This document shows positions 58,289 through 64,000 of a DNA stretch of 64,000 nt, piece by piece (the first letter of the stretch is position 1; every line of letters begins with the position of its first letter). Source of the DNA: Streptomyces pseudovenezuelae (lineage in GTDB: Bacteria > Actinomycetota > Actinomycetes > Streptomycetales > Streptomycetaceae); NCBI RefSeq assembly GCF_029892565.1, contig NZ_JARXVH010000009.1, positions 124,001 through 188,000 of the forward strand, in the 5' to 3' direction. The notes under the pieces are model-generated. The model saw only the letters and a list, made by a program, of their open reading frames with translations. It was not told the origin of the DNA and searched no databases. The position numbers were made by a program, and so were the translations under genes.

Positions 58289-59215
58289 CTAGGAGTGCCC
58301 CAACTCCGCCCCGTCCTCGTCGGAGACGACCGGCACCGACCCCGAGTCCGCCGCAGGCCTCAGCGGGAACGGGTCCACCTGGGTCTCGTCGATCACCGGC
58401 AGGGCCGGCTGGGGCGGTTTGGGCATGACCGCGGCCTCGGAGTGGCCGCCGCAGCCGTAGGCGAAGGACACCACGCGGCCGTCCGCCGGGGAGAACTCGT
58501 TGGCGCAGACGCCGAAGGCCTGGCCGAGGGAGCCGCCGATGGGCTGGAGGAAGCCGCAGCTGACGCAGGCGGCGGGGGCGGCCTGGGCCATGGGGGTCTC
58601 GGAGCCGAAGGACTCCTCCCAGCGGTCGGCGGCGACGTGCAGGCCGTAGCGCGACAGGACGCGGGCGCGGCGCATGCCGAGTTCCTCGGCGACGGCGGCG
58701 ATCGAGCCGCGGGTCGGCGCGACGGGCAGGTCGGCCGGGACGCCCGCGGTGAGTTCGATGTCCTCCGCGTCGACCAGCTCGGCCATCTCCTCGGAGACGG
58801 CGGAGTCGGGAGCGGGGTCCTCCACGCCGGTGTAGCCGGGCTCCAGACGCAGGTCCTCGGCGTCGGTGGGCAGGAGGTCGCCGGGGCCCATGTCGCCGGG
58901 GCGCAGACGCTCGCTCCACGGCACCCACTCGGGGGCGAGCAGCGCGTCGGGGCCGGGCAGCAGGACGACCTCGTCCAGCGTGACGAGCTTGGCGCGGGAG
59001 GCGCGGGCGACCGTCACGGCCCAGCGCCAGCCCCGGTAGCCGAGCTCCTTGCACTCGAAGAAGTGCGTGACGACCCGGTCGCCGTCGGCCTGGAGACCCG
59101 AGTGCTCGCCGACCACGCCGGGCGCGGCGGCCTCCTCGGCGGCGGCGCGGGCGAGGTCGACGGCCTCGGCGCACAGGCGGTCGGTGGTCCGGCTTCGCGT
59201 GGTCGCTGCGCTCAC
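58289..59215 (-). CDS. DUF3027 protein
   Basis: A 308-residue actinobacterial DUF3027 protein. Typical parts are VTHFFECKELGYRGWRWAVT, SLVLLPGPDAL-like VVLLPGPDALLAPEWVPWSE and the C-terminal Cys region (AACVSCGFLQP, FGVCANEFSPADG, AYGCGGHSEA), which could bind zinc. Function unknown. GTG at 59215 is the start. Confidence 0.92.
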   Translation of the reverse strand: MSAATTRSRTTDRLCAEAVDLARAAAEEAAAPGVVGEHSGLQADGDRVVTHFFECKELGYRGWRWAVTVARASRAKLVTLDEVVLLPGPDALLAPEWVPWSERLRPGDMGPGDLLPTDAEDLRLEPGYTGVEDPAPDSAVSEEMAELVDAEDIELTAGVPADLPVAPTRGSIAAVAEELGMRRARVLSRYGLHVAADRWEESFGSETPMAQAAPAACVSCGFLQPIGGSLGQAFGVCANEFSPADGRVVSFAYGCGGHSEAAVMPKPPQPALPVIDETQVDPFPLRPAADSGSVPVVSDEDGAELGHS

Positions 59216-59516
59216 AGGTATCGCTTCTCTCCTACGCCGTCACTCGGGTGCGCCGGCCTGAAGGCGAGCGGATGCGGACGGAGCGGACCGAAGGACCGCG
59301 TCGACGTCCACGCCCGATCGCGCTCGGGCGCACCTCATCGTCCATTCTGCGGGATGACAGAGAGGCGCGCGGCCGAGAACGTTCGCCACGACGCGCTACG
59401 CACGCTACCTTCTCGCGACCGCTCGGCCTACACCGACGTGATGGTTCATCGCTTCATAAGCGTTCATACGCGCGGTAACCGCACTACCCACAGCTTTCTC
59501 GGGGCACTATGACGGG
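59216..59516. other. Divergent intergenic region with TTCAT repeats
   Basis: The 301-base gap between DUF3027 and the MFS gene holds no supported gene. Near 59445-59470 TTCAT recurs three times at 8-10 base intervals. CACTAT at 59505-59510 is the likely -10 of the MFS gene. Confidence 0.4.
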
Positions 59517-60941
59517 GTGGCAGCCGCAAGGACGCCCCACGGAGCCACCGGTGTCGGTGGGGTCAAGGGGAAGAGTCAGAGTGGCGGATCGGGCCGTATC
59601 GGCGGACCCGTCCGCGCGGTCGGTCGCGCCCTGCACTTCCCGGTGACCGGCACGGCACGCGGAATCCGCAAGGCGACACACGCGCACGGCGCCGGTGAAT
59701 CCGGCCTCGGCAAGCTGATCGAGCTGCACGGTGTGAACGGCGCGGGCGATGTGATGATCACGGTCGCCCTCGCCTCCACGGTCTTCTTCTCCGTGCCGAC
59801 CGACGAGGCCCGCGGCCGCGTCGCGCTCTACCTCGCCATCACGATGGCGCCCTTCACCGTCCTGGCCCCCGTCATCGGCCCGCTCCTGGACCGGCTCCCG
59901 CACGGCCGCCGCGCCGCGATGGCCGGTTCGATGCTGGCCCGCGCGCTGCTCGCGCTGATCATCTCGGGCGCGGTCGCCACCGGCAGCCTGGAGCTGTATC
60001 CGGCCGCGCTCGGCGTGCTGGTCGCGTCGAAGGCGTACGGCGTCATCAGAAGCGCCGTGGTGCCCCGACTGCTGCCACCCCGCATCTCGTTGGTGAAGGC
60101 CAACTCGCGGGTCACCCTGGGCGGCCTCCTCGCCACCGGTGTGGCCGCGCCCATCGGGGCGGGGTTGCAGGCGATCGGGCCGCGCTGGCCGCTCTACGGC
60201 GCCTTCGTGATCTACGTCGCCGGTACGTTCCTGTCCTTCACCCTGCCGCCGAAGGTCGACTCGGCCAAGGACGAGGACGTGGCGCTGCTCGCCTCGGACG
60301 AGGAGCACCTGCACGGCCCGCACCTGCGGCCCGTCAAGCGCCCGGGCCTCAGGACGGTCGGCCGCGCGGTCACCCACGCGCTCGGCGCCAACGCGGCCCT
60401 GCGCTGGCTCTCCGGCTTCCTGACCTTCTTCCTCGCCTTCCTGCTGCGCGAGCACCCGCTGACCGGGTCCAGCGCGGCCGTGTCGCTGGGCATAGTGGCC
60501 GTCTCGGCGGGCGTGGGCAACGCACTCGGTACGGCGGTCGGGGCCTGGCTCAGATCCCGGGCACCGGAGATCATCATCGTGGTGATGCTGGCGTTCGTGC
60601 TGGGCGCCGCGGTCGTCGCCGCGATCTTCTTCGGCGCGTTCCTGGTGGCCTGTCTGGCCGCGGTCGCCGGGTTCTCGCAGGCGCTGTCCAAGCTGTCCCT
60701 GGACGCGCTGATCCAGCGGGACGTGCCCGAGACGGTGCGCACCTCCGCGTTCGCCCGCTCCGAGACCATGCTGCAGATGGCCTGGGTCCTGGGCGGCGCG
60801 ATCGGCATCGTGATGCCGCTGAACGGCACCCTCGGCCTGTCCGTGGCCGCCGCCGTCCTCGCCCTCGGCTGGCTGGCGACGGCCCGCGGACTGTTCGGCT
60901 CCGCCCGCCACGGAGGCTCCTCCAAGCCCCGCGTGGCGTAA
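59517..60941 (+). CDS. MFS-type membrane transporter
   Basis: A 474-residue, 12-span protein preceded by ~65 polar residues. ELHGVNGAGDVMITVALAST begins span 1; GPLLDRLPHGRRAAM is the cytoplasmic loop; VKANSRVTLGGLLATGVAAP and VPETVRTSAFARSETMLQMA are characteristic of an actinobacterial MFS group whose substrate is unknown. GTG 59517 with CACTAT six bases upstream indicates a leaderless transcript. Confidence 0.88.
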   Translation: MAAARTPHGATGVGGVKGKSQSGGSGRIGGPVRAVGRALHFPVTGTARGIRKATHAHGAGESGLGKLIELHGVNGAGDVMITVALASTVFFSVPTDEARGRVALYLAITMAPFTVLAPVIGPLLDRLPHGRRAAMAGSMLARALLALIISGAVATGSLELYPAALGVLVASKAYGVIRSAVVPRLLPPRISLVKANSRVTLGGLLATGVAAPIGAGLQAIGPRWPLYGAFVIYVAGTFLSFTLPPKVDSAKDEDVALLASDEEHLHGPHLRPVKRPGLRTVGRAVTHALGANAALRWLSGFLTFFLAFLLREHPLTGSSAAVSLGIVAVSAGVGNALGTAVGAWLRSRAPEIIIVVMLAFVLGAAVVAAIFFGAFLVACLAAVAGFSQALSKLSLDALIQRDVPETVRTSAFARSETMLQMAWVLGGAIGIVMPLNGTLGLSVAAAVLALGWLATARGLFGSARHGGSSKPRVA

Positions 60942-61003
60942 CACCCGGGCACGCCGCACCCCACATGGGAGGCGGGCCGGAGCCGCCCGATAACCTTCGC
61001 CCC

Positions 61004-61516
61004 ATGACCTCGATGCCTCGCGGCGAAGCCGCCGACATGCACCGCGCTGTGCGACGCCGTCGCGCCGTCGCCGCCGCCGGCGCGGTATCCGCCGGACTGC
61101 TCGTCCTCTCGGCCTGCGACAAGCCGACGCCGCTGTCGACGATCACGGTCGGCCGCTCCTCGGTCAGCGAGCAGGCCACCTGCGGCGGCGAGGGCAAGGC
61201 CCTGAAGTCCGCGGACCTCGCCGCGTGCCTGAAGGACAACGACATCAAGTCCATCAGTGTCGACCCCGACGAGACGGTCCGCTTCGGCGTCGACCCCGAC
61301 GTCGCCGACAAGCGCTGGACGATCCTCATGAACGGCCAGCCGCTCACCGAGGACAGCGACAAGACGTACCGCACGATCCCGGGCAGCGTCTTCTTCAACG
61401 CCCAGTACGGCGCCCAGGGCAACTCCACCCTGGTCTCCATCAAGGCCGCCGACGGCAAGAAGAACAGCAACACGGTCACCGGTCTGTGGTCGTTCAAGCT
61501 GAAGAAGGACGACTGA
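61004..61516 (+). CDS. DUF2771 lipoprotein
   Basis: A 170-residue lipoprotein: basic N-terminus, hydrophobic core and lipobox LVLSAC (Cys ~35). The mature part is a single beta-rich DUF2771-like domain (VSEQATCGGEGKAL, IKSISVDPDETVRFGVDP). TAACCT lies seven bases before the ATG. It is immediately upstream of mqnB on the same strand; whether it has a role in menaquinone biosynthesis is unknown. Confidence 0.85.
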   Translation: MTSMPRGEAADMHRAVRRRRAVAAAGAVSAGLLVLSACDKPTPLSTITVGRSSVSEQATCGGEGKALKSADLAACLKDNDIKSISVDPDETVRFGVDPDVADKRWTILMNGQPLTEDSDKTYRTIPGSVFFNAQYGAQGNSTLVSIKAADGKKNSNTVTGLWSFKLKKDD

Positions 61517-61548
61517 TCACGTCCGCCGCACGCGCGTTCCGCGTCCTC

Positions 61549-62235
61549 GTGGCCACCGCCGTCCCCGCCGAACGGGACGCGGTGGCACGGGCGTTCACGA
61601 CCGACAGCACCACCGACGTCACCGGTGACAGCACCGTCGACGTCATCGCCGCCGGCGTCGGCCCGGCCCTCGCCGCCGCCTCCACCGCGACGGCCCTCAC
61701 CACCGCCGCCCTCAAGGGCACCCCGTACACCCTGGTCGTCTCCGCGGGCATCGCCGGCGGCTTCCAGCCCGAGGCGCCCGTCGGCTCCCTCGTCGTCGCC
61801 GACGAGATCACCGCGGCCGACCTGGGCGCCGAGACCGCCGACGGCTTCGTCCCGGTCACCGAACTCGGCTTCGGCACCGTCACCCACCGCCCCCCGAAAT
61901 CACTCGTACGAGACCTCACGGCCGCGACCGGCGCGCGCACCGGAGCCGTACTGACCGTCTCCACCGTGACCGGCACCGCCGCACGCGCCGCCGAACTGCG
62001 CGCCCGCCACCCCCGCGCGCTGGCCGAGGCGATGGAGGGCTTCGGGGTGGCCGAGGCCGCCGCCTCGCACGGCGTGCCCGTCCTGGAAGTACGCGCGGTC
62101 TCCAACCCCGTGGGCCCGCGCGACCGCGCCGCCTGGCGCATCGGCGACGCCCTCGCGGCACTGACCGAGGGCTTCGGGAAGTTCGCGCCCGTCCTGGAGA
62201 GTTGGAACCCGTATGACGACCCACACGACCGGTGA
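61549..62235 (+). CDS. mqnB: Futalosine hydrolase
   Basis: A nucleosidase of the futalosine menaquinone pathway, releasing hypoxanthine from futalosine. Marks are AGVGPALAAASTATAL, VVSAGIAGGFQPEAPVGSLV, VVADEITAADLGAET, EAMEGFGVAEAA and VRAVSNPVGPRDR. GTG 61549 gives 228 residues but starts inside the first beta strand (RVLVATAVPAE); the true start is probably upstream, at GTG 61489 or at CTG 61513 overlapping the DUF2771 stop. It overlaps mqnD by 23 bases. Confidence 0.88.
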   Translation: MATAVPAERDAVARAFTTDSTTDVTGDSTVDVIAAGVGPALAAASTATALTTAALKGTPYTLVVSAGIAGGFQPEAPVGSLVVADEITAADLGAETADGFVPVTELGFGTVTHRPPKSLVRDLTAATGARTGAVLTVSTVTGTAARAAELRARHPRALAEAMEGFGVAEAAASHGVPVLEVRAVSNPVGPRDRAAWRIGDALAALTEGFGKFAPVLESWNPYDDPHDR

Positions 62236-63076
62236 GCAGCGGCTGCAGATCGCGTACTCCCCCTGCCCGAACGACACCTTCGTCTTCGACGCCCTAGCGC
62301 ACGGCCGTGTGCCGGACGCCCCCGCGCTCGACGTGACCTTCGCGGACATCGACATCACCAACGGCATGGCCGAACGCGGCGAGTTGGACGTACTGAAGGT
62401 GTCGTACGCCGTCCTGCCCTATGTCCTTGATGAGTACGCGCTGCTGCCCTGCGGGGGCGCGCTGGGCCGGGGCTGCGGCCCGCTGGTGCTGACCCGCGAG
62501 GAAGGCGTCGACCTCACCGGCCGTACGGTCGCGGTGCCGAGCGAGCGGTCGACGGCGTATCTGCTCTTCCGTCTCTGGGCCGCGGACACGATCCCGGGCG
62601 GGGTCGGCGAGATCGTGGTGATGCCGTTCCACGAGATCATGCCGGCCGTGCGGGACGGGAAGGTCGACGCGGGGCTCGTCATCCACGAGGCGCGCTTCAC
62701 GTTCCGGAACTACGGGCTGCACAAGCTCGCGGACATGGGTGAGCACTGGGAGGACACGACGGGTCTGCCGATCCCGCTCGGCGCGATCATCGCGAAGCGT
62801 TCACTGGGCGCGGAAAGGCTGGAAACGCTCGCCGAGTCGATCCGCGCCTCGGTGCGGGCCGCGTGGGCCGACCCGGAGGTCTCCCGCCCGTACGTCATGG
62901 AACACGCCCAGGAAATGGACCCGTCCGTCGCCGACCAGCACATCGGTCTGTACGTCAACGAATTCACCGCGGACCTCGGCGAGGCCGGCTATGCCGCAAT
63001 CCGTGGCCTGTTGACGCGCGCGGCGGCCGAGGGGCTGGTTCCGCCCCTCGGCCCGGAGGCACTGAATTTTCCGTGA
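62213..63076 (+). CDS. mqnD: 1,4-dihydroxy-6-naphthoate synthase
   Basis: A 287-residue periplasmic-binding-protein-fold enzyme converting cyclic de-hypoxanthine futalosine to dihydroxynaphthoate. Family marks are IAYSPCPNDTFVFDALAHGR, DVLKVSYAVLPYVLDEYALL, GCGPLVLTREE and PVTYRFT-like EARFTFRNYGLHKLADMGEH with catalytic His. It forms an operon with mqnB; recalled as S. coelicolor SCO4326. Confidence 0.95.
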   Translation: MTTHTTGEQRLQIAYSPCPNDTFVFDALAHGRVPDAPALDVTFADIDITNGMAERGELDVLKVSYAVLPYVLDEYALLPCGGALGRGCGPLVLTREEGVDLTGRTVAVPSERSTAYLLFRLWAADTIPGGVGEIVVMPFHEIMPAVRDGKVDAGLVIHEARFTFRNYGLHKLADMGEHWEDTTGLPIPLGAIIAKRSLGAERLETLAESIRASVRAAWADPEVSRPYVMEHAQEMDPSVADQHIGLYVNEFTADLGEAGYAAIRGLLTRAAAEGLVPPLGPEALNFP

Positions 63077-63104
63077 CGGGTGACTTGTCCGCGACTTACG
63101 TGGC

Positions 63105-63488
63105 TTATACGTCGAGTTGGTCGGCGACCGCCCGCAGCAGTCCCGCGATCTTCTTGCCGGCCGGCTTGTCCGGATAGCGACCGCGCTCCAGCATCGGCGT
63201 GATGTTCTCCAGGAGCGTCGTCAAGTCCTGCACGATGGAGGCCAGTTCGTCGGGCTTCTTGCGGGTCGCCGCCGCGACGGAGGGGGTCGGATCGAGAACG
63301 GTCACCGAAAGGGCCTGGTCGCCGCGTTGGCCGGCGACCACCCCGAACTCCACCCGCTGACCGGGCTTGAGCGTCTCGACTCCGGCGGGGAGGACCGAGG
63401 AATGGACGAAGACGTCACCGCCGTCGTCGCGGGAGAGAAAGCCGAAGCCCTTCTCACTGTTGAACCACTTGACCTTGCCGGTAGGCAC
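63105..63488 (-). CDS. Cold-shock domain protein with C-terminal extension
   Basis: A 127-residue protein. Residues 1-67 are a cold-shock domain with RNP1 KGFGFLSRD and RNP2 VFVHSSV. The extra ~60 residues (KKPDELASIVQDLTTLLENI, GLLRAVADQLDV) are helical and distinguish it from the 67-residue CspA type. It binds single-stranded nucleic acid. GTG start with GAGGAC upstream. Confidence 0.93.
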   Translation of the reverse strand: MPTGKVKWFNSEKGFGFLSRDDGGDVFVHSSVLPAGVETLKPGQRVEFGVVAGQRGDQALSVTVLDPTPSVAAATRKKPDELASIVQDLTTLLENITPMLERGRYPDKPAGKKIAGLLRAVADQLDV

Positions 63489-63651
63489 GTCTGTCCTCGT
63501 CCTCGTACTCGTCGGAAAACTGCTTCTGAAACGGCTCTTGATAGCACTGGGGCGGGTCGTCGGGACCCGCCGGTACCAAGGCTAATGGTCTTCAGGCCGG
63601 TGACAAGACGTCGCCCGGTTGTTCCTTCGCGCTGGGAACTACCCTGGTCCG

Positions 63652-63900
63652 GTGCGTGACAAAACCCAAACGAATTCCGCCGGGCCCGGCGACGGACTGA
63701 TCCGTGCCGGTGCCATCGTGTTCTTCATCGGTGCCGTGGCCACACTCGTCACAGTGGCTCCGCTCTTCCTCCATGCGAAACCATTTCCGACGTACATGTT
63801 CGGACTGAGCATGCTCATGGGCGTCGGCTTCCTCGTCGCCGGTGCCGGAGTGCTCCAGTCGATTGCGGCGGGCCGCCGTCAGGCGCGCGCCGGACGGTAG
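63652..63900 (+). CDS. Small two-span membrane protein
   Basis: An 82-residue protein with two hydrophobic spans (IRAGAIVFFIGAVATLVTVA and YMFGLSMLMGVGFLVAGAGV) and a basic C-terminus. TACCCT lies six bases before the GTG, indicating a leaderless transcript. Its end overlaps the convergent HAD gene by 22 bases. Function unknown. Confidence 0.82.
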   Translation: MRDKTQTNSAGPGDGLIRAGAIVFFIGAVATLVTVAPLFLHAKPFPTYMFGLSMLMGVGFLVAGAGVLQSIAAGRRQARAGR

Positions 63901-64000
63901 TTGGCGAGCCACTGGGGGAACTCCGTGAGGTCGGCGAGGACCACGTCCGCCCCGGCCGCCGTCAACTCCTCGGCGTCGCACGGCCCGGTCGCCACGGCGA
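63879..64000 (-). CDS. HAD-family hydrolase, C-terminal fragment
   Basis: The frame is open at the window edge. The last 40 residues (AVATGPCDAEELTAAGADVV, LADLTEFPQWLANY) match the end of a HAD hydrolase: the GADxVLxDL motif is the usual last strand of the core. The rest lies outside the window. Confidence 0.8.
   Translation of the reverse strand, partial: AVATGPCDAEELTAAGADVVLADLTEFPQWLANYRPARA

Overview
The window is a very GC-rich (about 70-73%) chromosomal segment with the codon use, short intergenic gaps, many GTG starts and many leaderless promoters of a Streptomyces. Several genes are recognisable from Streptomyces coelicolor: dmdR1 (SCO4394), the cinnamate/4-coumarate:CoA ligase (SCO4383), and the futalosine-pathway genes mqnB and mqnD (SCO4327/SCO4326). 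Recalled gene numbers fall as coordinates rise, so the segment looks like an inverted stretch of the conserved core arm. No phage, insertion sequence, tRNA, rRNA or CRISPR array was found.

Layout. Positions 1-9.7 kb hold a membrane-protein tail, an orphan OmpR-type response regulator and VanZ-like protein, an alpha/beta hydrolase lacking its nucleophile, the iron regulator dmdR1 (with a long antiparallel frame like S. coelicolor adm), a SIS-domain protein, a PAS-PAS-GAF protein, two GNAT genes (one frameshifted), and a 2-oxoglutarate/Fe(II)-type oxygenase preceded by an unusual leader: a strong promoter, a 12-codon ORF, nested RNA stems and a leaderless Cys-containing leader peptide. Positions 9.7-22.1 kb hold a citrate synthase, pdxH and an eight-gene leftward operon for acyl-CoA catabolism (TIGR03084-like protein, AtuA-like protein, carboxyltransferase, biotin carboxylase, acyl-CoA dehydrogenase, CoA ligase, enoyl-CoA hydratase, TetR), with a TetR-type palindrome over its apparent promoter. 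Positions 22.2-35.5 kb hold a two-gene DUF6247/RelE-like module, transporters, a tiny Pro/Lys-rich protein, a FemX-like protein, an FAD/Fe-S oxidoreductase, serC, a candidate membrane terpene cyclase and a secreted propeller protein.

Positions 35.6-49 kb hold an SGNH hydrolase overlapping tail to tail with a fused Stf0 sulfotransferase-AadA nucleotidyltransferase, then Uma2, an aldo/keto reductase, a secreted hydrolase, thpR, a MarR/MFS pair, a purine permease and a CtpE-like P-type ATPase. Positions 49-52.6 kb hold three tandem secreted DUF5707-like paralogues and a small secreted Cys protein. Positions 52.6-58.3 kb form a Streptomyces-type regulatory island: a sacsin-like ATPase, DUF397, an Scr1-type XRE regulator, a divergent anti-sigma-like ATPase, and a second copy of the DUF6247/RelE-like module. 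Positions 58.3-64 kb hold DUF3027, an MFS protein, a DUF2771 lipoprotein, mqnB-mqnD, a cold-shock protein and a HAD hydrolase fragment.

Most notable are the sulfotransferase-nucleotidyltransferase fusion, the layered leader before the oxygenase, the two paralogous bicistrons, a recurring pattern of about 20-30 bp tandem duplications at gene 3' ends, and an over-represented 12-bp palindrome. All assignments come from reading the sequence and recalled family knowledge; no search was run.
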